64,000 nucleotides of DNA from Gordonia gummivorans (GTDB lineage Bacteria; Actinomycetota; Actinomycetes; Mycobacteriales; Mycobacteriaceae), in assembly GCF_022513585.1 (NCBI RefSeq), contig NZ_JAKWBF010000017.1:47609-111608 (forward strand), read 5' to 3'. Below are positions 26,391 through 33,699 of this stretch, in pieces. The notes beneath the pieces were generated by a model. It made no database searches. It was not told the origin of the DNA and saw only the letters and a list, made by a program, of their open reading frames with translations. Every line of letters begins with the position of its first letter. Position 1 is the first letter of the stretch. The translations under genes were made by a program, and so were the position numbers.

Positions 26391-26813
26391 TCAGGCGAGT
26401 CGGGCGAGCGCCTGGTATCCGCCGATCACGTCCGTGGCGCGATGTAGGCCGAGATCTTGCAGTGCTGCCGCAGCCAGACTCGAGGTGTAGCCCTCCGAGC
26501 AGATGACGATCCAGCGGACGTCGTGGTCGACCGCGGCATGGATGCGTGCGTCGCTGGCCGGATCGCATCGCCACTCGAGGACGTTGCGTTCGATGACGAT
26601 CGCTCCGGGCGCCTCACCCTCGGCGGCCCGCTGAGCAGCCGGCCGGATGTCGACGAGGATCGCACCGTCGGCCAGTTCGGCGGCGACCTGGCGTGCGTCG
26701 AGCCGCTCAAGACGCGCGCGAGCCGCAGCGAGGATCTCGTCGATGGTCGGAGGCGCTGGTGATTTCCCCGTCGCTTCGCTCGCCCCGGTCGCCACGGACA
26801 GGCGCCGCGTCAT
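26391..26813 (-). CDS. Rhodanese-domain sulfurtransferase
   Basis: 140 residues, single rhodanese domain. GAILVDIRP at 50-58 and the active-site loop CSEGYTS with Cys105 are present, then DVIGGYQALARL near the end. It overlaps the upstream cysteine dioxygenase gene by 4 bp, so the pair is one operon. Rhodaneses move sulfane sulfur to cyanide or thiols; beside cysteine dioxygenase it probably handles sulfur released during cysteine breakdown (inference). Confidence 0.88.
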   Translation of the reverse strand: MTRRLSVATGASEATGKSPAPPTIDEILAAARARLERLDARQVAAELADGAILVDIRPAAQRAAEGEAPGAIVIERNVLEWRCDPASDARIHAAVDHDVRWIVICSEGYTSSLAAAALQDLGLHRATDVIGGYQALARLA

Positions 26814-27442
26814 TCCGGTTTGTCCGTCAGCTCGGTCCGGGTGCGACGAAGGGCGCCGTCCTCGGTGACGTCGTAATAGGACATCGCCGTCAGCGGGGGA
26901 GAGTAGGCGTGCACGCTCAGGGTCGGCCCGGACACCTCGATCGCCGGGGCTTCGACCGGGCCGGACGCGTCAGGGGACCGAGGCGGGTTCTGCATCACAT
27001 CGTGCACCCAGCCCAGTGGAAAGGCAGCCTGATCGCCGGCGTCGAGAATGCGCACCGCCAGATCATCGCCGGTCCAGTGGTACTCGCGCAACGAACCCGA
27101 CAACACGGTGAGCGCACCGAGGGAGCCGGCGTGGTCGTGCAGTTCTGTCGCCTCGCCCGGCGTCCAGCTGATGAGCCAGACGTCGACGTCGTCGTCGGCG
27201 TGGATGCGGGTGGCCCAGCGATGCACCGGATCCCACGTGCTGGGCAGGAGGTCGTCGTGCGCGCCGTCGAGGACGTCGGCAACGCCCTGGTCGGTGATGC
27301 GCAGGAGATCGGCCGGTCGGAGCCGCGTGGGTAGATGTGTTCTCCGGCGGCCGGACTGGAGGGATGGGACGGAACCGTCGGACGTGACACCGGTTGACAC
27401 GGTTCGGCGGACACGGGGTGTGCGGGCGAGGGTGGAGGTCAT
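26810..27442 (-). CDS. Cysteine dioxygenase type I
   Basis: 210 residues; AAGGAG lies 6 nt before the ATG at 27442. The cupin iron ligands are His102 and His104 in ATELHDHAG and His147 in GWVHDVM. The motif LREYHW and the later HAYSPPLTAMSYYDV are typical of bacterial cysteine dioxygenases. The enzyme oxidises cysteine to cysteine sulfinate with Fe(II) and O2. Upstream lies a Cys-Cys leader peptide with a hairpin that reaches the ribosome binding site, so expression is probably tuned to cysteinyl-tRNA supply. Coupled to the rhodanese gene. Confidence 0.9.
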   Translation of the reverse strand: MTSTLARTPRVRRTVSTGVTSDGSVPSLQSGRRRTHLPTRLRPADLLRITDQGVADVLDGAHDDLLPSTWDPVHRWATRIHADDDVDVWLISWTPGEATELHDHAGSLGALTVLSGSLREYHWTGDDLAVRILDAGDQAAFPLGWVHDVMQNPPRSPDASGPVEAPAIEVSGPTLSVHAYSPPLTAMSYYDVTEDGALRRTRTELTDKPE

Positions 27443-27452
27443 CGGCGCTCCT

Positions 27453-27509
27453 TGGATGTGCGATGGATGGGTGTGGTCGGCGACGTTCACCGACAACAGC
27501 GCACATCCA
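27453..27509 (-). promoter_or_regulatory. Attenuator-like hairpin between leader peptide and cysteine dioxygenase
   Basis: In the mRNA (minus strand) UGGAUGUGCG, inside the leader codons for MDVR (27500-27509), is the perfect complement of CGCACAUCCA at 27453-27462, which directly precedes AAGGAG. A second pairing, CGAUGGAUG with CAUCCAUCG, uses overlapping bases and would compete. A ribosome stalled at the Cys codons would cover the upstream arm and free the ribosome binding site. Confidence 0.65.
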
Positions 27510-27546
27510 TCGACGCCTGCATGCCCCGACTCCCGTAAGCGGTCAT
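27487..27546 (-). CDS. Cysteine-responsive leader peptide, 19 residues
   Basis: MTAYGSRGMQASMDVRCCR, stop at 27487; shorter in-frame starts exist at 27522 (11 residues) and at the MDVRCCR ATG. The tandem Cys codons two residues from the end match the Cys-rich leader peptides described upstream of sulfur-metabolism genes in actinobacteria, where stalling at Cys codons controls the operon. It ends 44 nt before the cysteine dioxygenase start. A CATCGT box 6 nt before the ATG may give a leaderless mRNA. Confidence 0.7.
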   Translation of the reverse strand: MTAYGSRGMQASMDVRCCR

Positions 27547-27881
27547 GAGACGACGATGACGGGTCGGCGAGCACTGGTCCAGGGTTGGCGGCACGCTGAG
27601 CAGAAGGCCGCTGAGCGCGGACGATCTCGCGAAAAATGTGATCCACGTTACGGCCCGTAGGCGTTTGTGCTGGTGGGGCGGGGCCGATTTCTCGGGGACG
27701 GGCCTCAGGGCGGATACTGTGGGATGGCGGATAGTCATGTGTATCGCCCTGATCGCTCAGCGGTGCTGACCATGGCTGTTCGTGATGCGGTGCAACCAGC
27801 CCTTGCGCCGTCTTGGATCGGCTTTGCGGCTGGTGCACAAAGCCGGTCTGGGGTGAAGTTTTTTCAGCGAAGGAGAGTGTG
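27547..27881. other. Divergent control region of CDO operon and fdxA
   Basis: No gene is recognised in this 335-bp interval. A TGTGATCCACGTTACG at about 27638 resembles half of a CRP/GlxR-type site (TGTGA N6 TCACA) with a poor second half. An AGGAG precedes the fdxA start. Otherwise nothing clear. Confidence 0.4.
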
Positions 27882-28208
27882 GTGACGTACATCATCGCCG
27901 AGCCTTGCGTCGATGTCATGGACAAGGCTTGTGTGGAGGAGTGCCCGGTCGACTGCATCTACGAGGGCGCACGGATGCTCTACATCCAGCCCGATGAATG
28001 CGTCGACTGCGGTGCCTGCGAGCCGGTGTGTCCGGTCGAGGCGATCTTCTATGAGGATGATGTTCCCGACGAATGGGAACCGTACGTCAGTGCCAACGCC
28101 GACTTCTTCGACGACCTCGGTTCTCCCGGCGGCGCCAGCAAGGTCGGCCACACCGACGCCGACGCGCCGTTCATCAAGGGTCTTCCGCCGATGAACGAAG
28201 AAGACTGA
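27882..28208 (+). CDS. fdxA: Seven-iron ferredoxin FdxA/FdxC
   Basis: 108 residues from GTG 27882 with AGGAG 6 nt upstream. Cys9, 17, 50 fit the 3Fe-4S cluster, and Cys21, 40, 43, 46 the 4Fe-4S cluster; Cys25 is an extra conserved Cys. Length, the IIAEPCVDVMDKACVEECPVD-type start (split here for length: IIAEPCVDVMD, then CVEECPVDCI) and the acidic tail are typical of mycobacterial FdxC. It carries electrons to redox enzymes, commonly cytochromes P450 or anaerobic enzymes. It precedes dapC in the same orientation as in mycobacteria. Confidence 0.95.
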   Translation: MTYIIAEPCVDVMDKACVEECPVDCIYEGARMLYIQPDECVDCGACEPVCPVEAIFYEDDVPDEWEPYVSANADFFDDLGSPGGASKVGHTDADAPFIKGLPPMNEED

Positions 28209-28246
28209 GCGAAGCTGTGGTCCCACCCGCAACCGGGCGTCGCCGT

Positions 28247-29335
28247 GTGAGTGCGTCTCTGCCGGACTTCCCGTGGGACACGCTGGCGAGTGCAAAGGCG
28301 AAGGCGACTGCGCATCCCGACGGCATCGTCGACCTGTCGGTCGGCACGCCGGTCGATCCGGTGCCCGAGGTGATCCGCGACGCGCTCGCTGCGGGCTCTG
28401 CGTTCCCCGGGTATCCGACGACCGTGGGTACTGTCGCCCTGCGGCAGGCTGCTGCGTCGTCGTTGGCGCGGCGCCACGCTGTCACCGAACTCGACGAGTC
28501 GAGTGTGCTCCCGGTGATCGGCACCAAAGAAGCGATCGCCGGACTCACGTCGTTGCTGGGTGTCGGCGCAGGAGACGTCGTCGTCATCCCCGAGGTTGCC
28601 TACCCGACCTATGAGGTCAGTGCGCTGCTGGCGGGTGCGACACCGGTCCGTGCAGATTCGACGGTGCAACTGGGCCCGACGACGCCCGCGCTCATGTTCA
28701 TCAATTCGCCGTCGAATCCGACCGGCAAGGTCCTCGGCGTGGATCACCTGCGAAAGGTGGTCGATTGGGCACGCGAACGCGGCACCGTGCTGGTGTCCGA
28801 CGAGTGTTATCTCGGGCTGTGCTGGGACGACGACGCGCTCTCGATCCTCGACCCGCGCATCTGCGACGGTGACCACACGGGCTTGCTCGCAGTGCACTCG
28901 TTGTCGAAGATCTCGAATCTCGCCTCGTACCGCGCCGGCTTCCTCGCCGGTGACCGTGCCCTGATCGCCGAACTGTTGGCGGTCCGCAAACATGCCGGGC
29001 TGATGGTGCCGTACCCCGTTCAGGTCGCGATGACCGCGGCGCTCGACGACGACGAGCACGTCGACGCCCAGCGCGAACGCTATCGGGCCCGACGCGACGT
29101 CTTGCGCAATGCGGTGCGGGAGGCCGGTTTCCGGGTCGATCACTCCGAAGCGGGGCTGTACCTGTGGGCCACACGCGACGAGCCGTGCCGGGAGACGGTG
29201 GACTGGCTGGCCGATCGTGGCATCCTGGCCGCGCCGGGTGACTTCTACGGTCCGGCGGGCGAACGGCATGTCCGGATGGCGCTGACCGCGACCGACGAAC
29301 GCATCGACGCCGCGCGGGAGCGCTTGTCGGCCTGA
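28247..29335 (+). CDS. dapC: Succinyldiaminopimelate aminotransferase DapC
   Basis: 362 residues from GTG 28247; an in-frame GTG at 28217 is possible. PLP aminotransferase class I fold: LSVGTPVDPVP, FPGYPTTVGTVALRQA, SPSNPTGKV, DECYLGLCWD and lysine loop SLSKISNLASYRAGF. DapC transfers an amino group from glutamate to N-succinyl-2-amino-6-ketopimelate in diaminopimelate/lysine synthesis. dapD and dapE follow about 1.3 and 4.4 kb downstream, so three steps of the succinylase route are clustered. A hairpin terminator lies 120 bp beyond the stop. Confidence 0.93.
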   Translation: MSASLPDFPWDTLASAKAKATAHPDGIVDLSVGTPVDPVPEVIRDALAAGSAFPGYPTTVGTVALRQAAASSLARRHAVTELDESSVLPVIGTKEAIAGLTSLLGVGAGDVVVIPEVAYPTYEVSALLAGATPVRADSTVQLGPTTPALMFINSPSNPTGKVLGVDHLRKVVDWARERGTVLVSDECYLGLCWDDDALSILDPRICDGDHTGLLAVHSLSKISNLASYRAGFLAGDRALIAELLAVRKHAGLMVPYPVQVAMTAALDDDEHVDAQRERYRARRDVLRNAVREAGFRVDHSEAGLYLWATRDEPCRETVDWLADRGILAAPGDFYGPAGERHVRMALTATDERIDAARERLSA

Positions 29336-29455
29336 GGGTTTCGCGGCCCAATTGGACGGCGCCCTTTTCGTCGGGTGCCGCTCCCGGGGCTGACGTGCGA
29401 GGAGCACCTGTTTCGTCCATATCGACGGTCAGGAACTGAGGGGAGGACTCCAAGG

Positions 29456-29485
29456 GTAGGGGAAGAAGTTTCTTCCCCTACTTTT
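29456..29485 (+). terminator. Intrinsic terminator after dapC
   Basis: GTAGGGGAAGA pairs perfectly with TCTTCCCCTAC around an AGTT loop and is followed directly by TTTT, a standard intrinsic terminator for the fdxA-dapC transcript. Confidence 0.85.
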
Positions 29486-29560
29486 GTGGCGCCGGTTCGC
29501 GCCGCCGACGAAAATGCCGCCGCTGCGCACTCATGGCAACCGCGTAGTCGGCCGGCCATT

Positions 29561-29609
29561 GATCCGTTTGAAGTTGAGCCCGGGATCCGGGCTCAACTTC
29601 AAACGGATC
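29561..29609. repeat. Perfect inverted repeat, 23-bp arms, 3-bp centre
   Basis: GATCCGTTTGAAG at the left end and CTTCAAACGGATC at the right end continue inward without mismatch to a GAT centre. It would form a very stable hairpin or cruciform. No T-run follows, and it lies in non-coding DNA between dapC and the kinase remnant. Confidence 0.95.
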
Positions 29610-29797
29610 GTGCGTTCATGCTCGACGACGACACTCTTCCCACCTCCACGATTGCCGACGACGTCCGCGGGTGGGTCGCTGACTCGTCGGCACACCCCCG
29701 CCGGGCGCGAGTCCGAGCCTCGGGGACCTGGTGAGAGGACACTATCGACTCACCAGCAGTACTCTTCGGATCGGCGATGTAGTCCGCTGTCTACCTG

Positions 29798-30010
29798 TCA
29801 CGTGGCCGGGGTGCCCACGCGCACAGGGGAAGTCCGGTCGGTCGTCGTACCGTCGCCGAGTTGACCCGAAGTGCCCAACCCCCAGCAGTAGGCGGACCCG
29901 TTGGAAGTCACACAGGTCGTCTTCGCGTCGGTGCTGATGCTCGTGGCAGTGGTGAGGCCGGAGACGCGCGTCGGAGTGGGCCGACTGGTTTCGGTGGCGT
30001 CGCCGATCTG
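29798..30010 (-). pseudogene. RCC1-repeat remnant, out of frame with kinase
   Basis: In the frame next to that of the kinase remnant the minus strand reads QIGDATETSRPTPTRVSGL, then TTCVTSNGSAYCWGLGTSGQ, LGDGTTTDRTSPVRVG and stops at 29798. This is one and a half RCC1 (regulator of chromosome condensation) beta-propeller units, whose consensus is C.....G..YCWG.N..GQLGDGTTT. It has no start of its own. It probably was the C-terminal sensor of the same gene as the kinase domain before a deletion shifted the frame near 30010. Confidence 0.75.
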
Positions 30011-30498
30011 GCCTCAGCGAGCTTGGCGATCCCGAAGTCGAGAACGACGACGCGTTCGATGGTGCCGGTGTCAGGGTTGCGCGTGGTCATGATGTTGGCG
30101 GGCTTGATGTCTCGATGGATGACACCATTGCGGTGGGCGAAGTCGAGGGCCGCAGCGACGTCGGTGATGACCCGCAACACCTCGGCCTTCGACAGACCCT
30201 GTCCGGAAAGGTCTTGTCCGGCAAGGTATTCCATCGTGAACCAGGGCGTCGACTCAGTGATGCCGAAGTCGTGGATGGTGATGATGCCCGGGTGGCTCAG
30301 CGCCGCAGCGGTCTGGGCTTCGGTGGTGAACCGCCGTTCGAAATCCGGGTTACCCTGACCGGCACCGGATATCGCCTTCAGTGCCTGCCGTCGCTTGAGG
30401 TGCGGATGCTCGACCAGGAACACCTGGCCCATGCCGCCGCTTCCGAGCAGGGTCAGGATCTGATATCCCGCGAAGGTCGATCCGGGCTGTAGCGGCAC
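29908..30498 (-). pseudogene. Truncated Ser/Thr protein kinase (N-lobe and catalytic loop only)
   Basis: From GTG 30498 (AGGAGG just upstream) the 196-residue frame has a Hanks-type kinase start. It carries glycine loop GSGGMGQVFLVE (19-30), Lys41, catalytic HRDIKPAN (128-135) and DFGIAKL (154-160). Right after that it becomes out-of-frame sequence (RSATPPKPVGPLRRASP) and stops. The activation segment, APE motif and C-lobe are missing, so it cannot be a working kinase. The overlapping other frame encodes RCC1 repeats, indicating a fused kinase-RCC1 receptor broken by an internal deletion. Confidence 0.82.
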
Positions 30499-30551
30499 GT
30501 TTCCTCCTGGGGAGTCGTCGCCGAGGCATCCGGATCGAAGGTAGCGCAGGC

Positions 30552-30584
30552 GTCGTCCGACCGTCAGTCGATCGGCCGGACGAC
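30552..30584 (-). terminator. Hairpin downstream of dapD
   Basis: GTCGTCCG (30552-30559) pairs with CGGACGAC (30577-30584), with further inner pairing. It lies about 20 bp past the dapD stop on the minus strand. No clear T-run, so termination is likely but not certain. Confidence 0.55.
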
Positions 30585-30604
30585 TCTGTGGCGCGCGTTG
30601 GCGC

Positions 30605-31573
30605 TCAGTTGTGCTTGTGGAGCATCTCGTTCAATGCGATGCCGTCGCCCTTCCACGGCACCACCTCGACGGCGCCGGTAAGGCTGTTGCGGCGGAACAG
30701 GAGGTTCGACTGACCGGCGAGTTCGCGCGCCTTGATGCTGGTGCCGTCGGGACCCGTGACCTTGGTGCCCGCCGTGAGGTAGAGGCCCGCTTCGATGACG
30801 CAATCGTCGCCGAGTGGAATACCGCAACCCGAGTTGGCACCGAGCAGGCACCGCTTGCCCAGCGAGATGATCTCCTTGCCGCCGCCGGACAGCGTGCCCA
30901 TCGTCGACGCACCGCCGCCCACGTCGGACCCGTCACCGACGACGACACCCGCGGAGATTCGGCCCTCGACCATCGACGATCCCAGCGTTCCCGCGTTGAA
31001 GTTGACGAAACCCTCGTGCATCACGGTGGTGCCTGCCGCGAGGTGCGCCCCGAGACGGACGCGGTCGGCGTCGCCGATGCGCACGCCGCCGGGCAGCACG
31101 TAGTCGACCATGCGCGGGAACTTGTCGATCGAGTAGACGGTGACGGGACCCCGCAGTTTCAGCTTGGCGCGCACCGACTCGAAGTTGCCGACGGCGCATG
31201 GGCCGTGATTGGTCCACACCACGTTGGAGAGCAGGCCGAACTGCCCGTCGAGGCTGGCACCGTGCGGCTCGACGAGCCGATGGGAGAGCAGATGCAGCCG
31301 CAGATAGACGTCGTAGGCGTCGATTGGAGCCGACGACAGATCGCTGATGGTGGTGCGGATCGCCACAACCTTGACCCCACGCGCCTCGTCGACCCCGACC
31401 AATTCGGCCAGGTGCGCCGGCGTGCTGTCGGCGTCGAGGATGACGGTTTCCGATGCCTGCACGGTGTCGAGTTCGGGTTCGGGGAACCATGCGTCGAGAA
31501 CAACGCCCGGATCGGCCGATCCGCCGTTGGTCACGGTCGCGATACCTGTTGCGATTGCGCCAGTTGTAGTCAC
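30605..31573 (-). CDS. dapD: Tetrahydrodipicolinate N-succinyltransferase DapD
   Basis: 322 residues from GTG 31573. Long actinobacterial DapD: an N-terminal domain (residues 1-150) and then left-handed beta-helix repeats (VRIGDADRVRLGAHLAAGTT, VMHEGFVNFNAGTLGSSMVEGRISAGVVVGDG broken into hexads). Conserved GGGASTMGTLSGGGKE and LGANSGCGIPLGDDC follow. It uses succinyl-CoA to succinylate tetrahydrodipicolinate, committing it to meso-diaminopimelate for peptidoglycan and lysine. Divergent from the AraC-type regulator with a 36-bp gap. Confidence 0.95.
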   Translation of the reverse strand: MTTTGAIATGIATVTNGGSADPGVVLDAWFPEPELDTVQASETVILDADSTPAHLAELVGVDEARGVKVVAIRTTISDLSSAPIDAYDVYLRLHLLSHRLVEPHGASLDGQFGLLSNVVWTNHGPCAVGNFESVRAKLKLRGPVTVYSIDKFPRMVDYVLPGGVRIGDADRVRLGAHLAAGTTVMHEGFVNFNAGTLGSSMVEGRISAGVVVGDGSDVGGGASTMGTLSGGGKEIISLGKRCLLGANSGCGIPLGDDCVIEAGLYLTAGTKVTGPDGTSIKARELAGQSNLLFRRNSLTGAVEVVPWKGDGIALNEMLHKHN

Positions 31574-31609
31574 GGGAGGTCAGTCTACCGGTGCGTCATA
31601 CTGGAATCC

Positions 31610-32332
31610 GTGACGGCCGAATCACCTGGCTCATATGGCGAGTGGCGTTGTGCCACGCTTCCGGCAGTCGTGTGGCAGGCGAAGCGTTCTGCGGGACCGG
31701 TGCGTATCGACCCCGACGGGTGCATGGACGTGATCTGGACGGGGGATTCGGTGCTGGTTGCCGGACCGGACCGCTCGTCGACCGTTTCGGTCGTCCGCTC
31801 CGCCACCACGATGACCGGCATACGGTTCGACCCCGGTCACGCCCCCGGCCTTCTCGGCGTATCCGCTGCCGAACTGGTCGGTTCGCGGGTGGCGGGCTCC
31901 GACATTTGGTCGCGAAGTGACGTGGAGCGACTCGAGGACCGGCTGCGTGCATCCGTCGCACCCGATCGTGATCTCGAACTGTGGTGCGCGCAGCGACGTC
32001 GGCCACCGCCGAACTGGGTACCGCGGGTCGTCGACGCGCTCGCGAGCGGTCGGACGGTCTCCGAATGTGCGGACGATGCCGCGCTGTCGGAGCGCTCGCT
32101 TCACCGACAGGCGTTGCGGTACTTCGGTTATGGTCCCAAGACGTTGGCACGCATCCTGCGGATGCGGCGCGCGACGACCATGATGTCCGTGAGGTCTGCG
32201 CGATTCGGTGACGTCGAACTCAGCGATATCGCGGCCGCCTGCGGGTACTCCGACTATGCACACATGTATCGCGACTTCGTCGGCTTCACGGGTTGTGCGC
32301 CAACGCAGTTCATACTCTCGACTCGGACTTAG
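31610..32332 (+). CDS. AraC-family transcriptional regulator
   Basis: 240 residues from GTG 31610, with a CATACT box 7 nt upstream that may give a leaderless mRNA. The N-terminal part (IDPDGCMDVIWTGDSVLVAGPD, split: IDPDGCMDVIW then DSVLVAGPD) matches the sensing domain often found in this AraC subgroup. The C-terminal AraC DNA-binding domain has two helix-turn-helices: ALSERSLHRQALRYFGYGPK and IAAACGYSDYAHMYRDFVGF. Ligand and targets unknown. Its divergent position to dapD gives no strong functional clue. Confidence 0.87.
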   Translation: MTAESPGSYGEWRCATLPAVVWQAKRSAGPVRIDPDGCMDVIWTGDSVLVAGPDRSSTVSVVRSATTMTGIRFDPGHAPGLLGVSAAELVGSRVAGSDIWSRSDVERLEDRLRASVAPDRDLELWCAQRRRPPPNWVPRVVDALASGRTVSECADDAALSERSLHRQALRYFGYGPKTLARILRMRRATTMMSVRSARFGDVELSDIAAACGYSDYAHMYRDFVGFTGCAPTQFILSTRT

Positions 32333-32492
32333 TGGTCCTGTCCAGAAATTCGTCGGGGGTCTTCGGCGTTCGATGAACGACTGGCTGCGTTGTCGTCGGT
32401 CACGATAGCGCCGCTATCGCTCCCTCCTCCGCCTTGCCAGTCGTCCATCGCTCCACCGAATACCCCGGACGGATTTATGAACAGCACCACTC
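32331..32492. repeat. MITE-like imperfect inverted repeat between convergent genes
   Basis: About 29-bp ends (AGTGGTCCTGTCCAG at left; the complement of AGTGGTGCTGTTCAT at right) are imperfect inverted copies. Inside, GATGAACGACTGGC and GCCAGTCGTCCATC pair, and the centre GATAGCGCCGCTATC is a perfect hairpin. The element runs exactly from the AraC-gene stop codon to the VOC-gene stop codon, so it supplies both stops and presumably a two-way terminator. It has no coding capacity. Confidence 0.8.
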
Positions 32493-32898
32493 AGGTGCCG
32501 AGCGCGCAGTAGAAGTCGACGACATTACCGTCCGGATCGTGGACTGCCGCATAGCGCTGGCCCCAAACGGCGTCGAACGGTGCGAGAGACGATCGGTGGC
32601 CCGCACCGATCAGCGCCGCGTGCATGCGGTCGACCCCGTCCGGTTCGTCACATTCGAATGCCAGCGCCATCTTGTGTCCGCCGTGACCGGGTTCCCATCC
32701 AGGTAGCAGGGTCCTCACGACGTCGTGGGTGTCGAACATGATGCGAAAGCCGCCGATCGCCGCCTCTGCGTGTGGTGCGGCCTCGGCGCCCTCGGCGATG
32801 TCGAGTCCGCACATGCGATAGAAGTCGAGGGCGGCGGCCATGTCCTCGACCACCACTGACAGCGCGTTCGCGGTGGGCTTGCGATCGATTGCACTCAT
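32491..32898 (-). CDS. VOC-superfamily (glyoxalase-like) protein
   Basis: 135 residues from the ATG at 32898, which has TAGCGT 7 nt upstream (leaderless); a GTG at 32922 is less likely. Two beta-alpha-beta-beta-beta modules are visible: ANALSVVVEDMAAALDFY, GLDIAEG, then HKMALAFECDEPDGVDRMH, and the end AVHDPDGNVVDFYC (canonical D.DGN..E, with Asp replacing Glu). Such proteins bind metal and act in glyoxalase, dioxygenase or resistance roles; the substrate is unknown. Confidence 0.82.
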   Translation of the reverse strand: MSAIDRKPTANALSVVVEDMAAALDFYRMCGLDIAEGAEAAPHAEAAIGGFRIMFDTHDVVRTLLPGWEPGHGGHKMALAFECDEPDGVDRMHAALIGAGHRSSLAPFDAVWGQRYAAVHDPDGNVVDFYCALGT

Positions 32899-32905
32899 GG
32901 CATCG

Positions 32906-32911
32906 ACGCTA
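32906..32911 (-). promoter_or_regulatory. -10 box for leaderless VOC gene
   Basis: TAGCGT on the minus strand ends 7 nt before the ATG at 32898 and decides that start. Confidence 0.5.
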
Positions 32912-33023
32912 GCGTCGTCCACGGCGTGCGGTCATGAACGTTTCGGACACAGGAGCGGCGCCCGAAAGACGGCTGCTGTCATGCATTCGGGCGAACCATC
33001 TGGTGGAGCGGAACCTCGCGCCC

Positions 33024-33029
33024 TAATCT
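33024..33029 (+). promoter_or_regulatory. -10 box for leaderless DM13 gene
   Basis: TAATCT ends 6 nt before the ATG at 33036. Confidence 0.5.
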
Positions 33030-33035
33030 CGGCAT

Positions 33036-33605
33036 ATGTCCGATTTGGCTTCTCCTCAGGCTCCGCCACGTCGCAAGCGGCGCTGGCCGTGGATTCTCGG
33101 CTTCCTCGGCGTATTTCTCGTCATCGCGCTTGCCGTGGGCGCCTTCCTGTTTCAGCCCTGGCTGATCTTCGTCGACAACGAGGTCGACGACGAGATCCCG
33201 GTGGCGGTGACCGCGCCGCCCAACGCGTCGGGAACACCGCAACCCGGCGCCTCCGTGATCTTGTCCACCGGCACCCTCATCAGCCACGAGCACGACACCT
33301 CGGGCAAGGTGTCGGTCATCAAGAAGCCCGACGGCACAAGGGTTCTCGCGATCGAGAATCTCGACACCACAACCGGTCCCGACGTGCACGTATGGTTGTC
33401 CGACGGAGAGGTGAAAGAAGGCGTCGGCGGCTGGCGGACCGCGGCCGACGCGAACAACGTCGACCTCGGACCGATCAAGGGGAACAAGGGAAATCAGGTG
33501 TACACCATCCCCGCCACCGTCGACCTGGCAGATTATTCGGCCGTCTTCCTCTGGTGCGTTCGCTTCAGCGTCTCGTTTGGGGCAGCCACGCTCGCGGCAC
33601 CCTGA
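33036..33605 (+). CDS. Membrane-anchored DM13-domain protein
   Basis: 189 residues. A cytoplasmic basic stretch ([10 protein letters not shown]) precedes one transmembrane helix (about 19-40). Then comes an extracytoplasmic DM13 domain: [77 protein letters not shown]. The single Cys in LWC.RFSV.FG is the conserved Cys of DM13 proteins, which are proposed to act in extracytoplasmic redox or electron transfer. No partner is adjacent. Confidence 0.87.
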   Translation: MSDLASPQAPPRRKRRWPWILGFLGVFLVIALAVGAFLFQPWLIFVDNEVDDEIPVAVTAPPNASGTPQPGASVILSTGTLISHEHDTSGKVSVIKKPDGTRVLAIENLDTTTGPDVHVWLSDGEVKEGVGGWRTAADANNVDLGPIKGNKGNQVYTIPATVDLADYSAVFLWCVRFSVSFGAATLAAP

Positions 33606-33687
33606 GGAGTGCCTGCACAGTTGCGTCTTGGCGCGGCGAAGCTCGCTGCGCCTTGAGGGGAGTCGACCACACCCAGGTCCCGGCGGC

Positions 33688-33693
33688 TACGGT
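33688..33693 (+). promoter_or_regulatory. -10 box for leaderless dapE
   Basis: TACGGT ends 6 nt before the ATG at 33700. Confidence 0.5.
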
Positions 33694-33699
33694 GAACCC

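Larger units (their letters stand above)
29340..29797. other. Decayed intergenic region
   Basis: No intact gene. It holds the dapC terminator and a perfect 23-bp inverted repeat (separate entries). It also holds a stretch (29700-29797) that on the minus strand still reads like the eroded end of an RCC1-type protein (EEYCW) with several stops. Confidence 0.5.

Noticed and set aside
29375..29864. Plus-strand open frames between dapC and the kinase remnant
   Set aside because: They span the terminator hairpin and the perfect inverted repeat and have no family features; the minus strand explains part of the region as RCC1 remnant.
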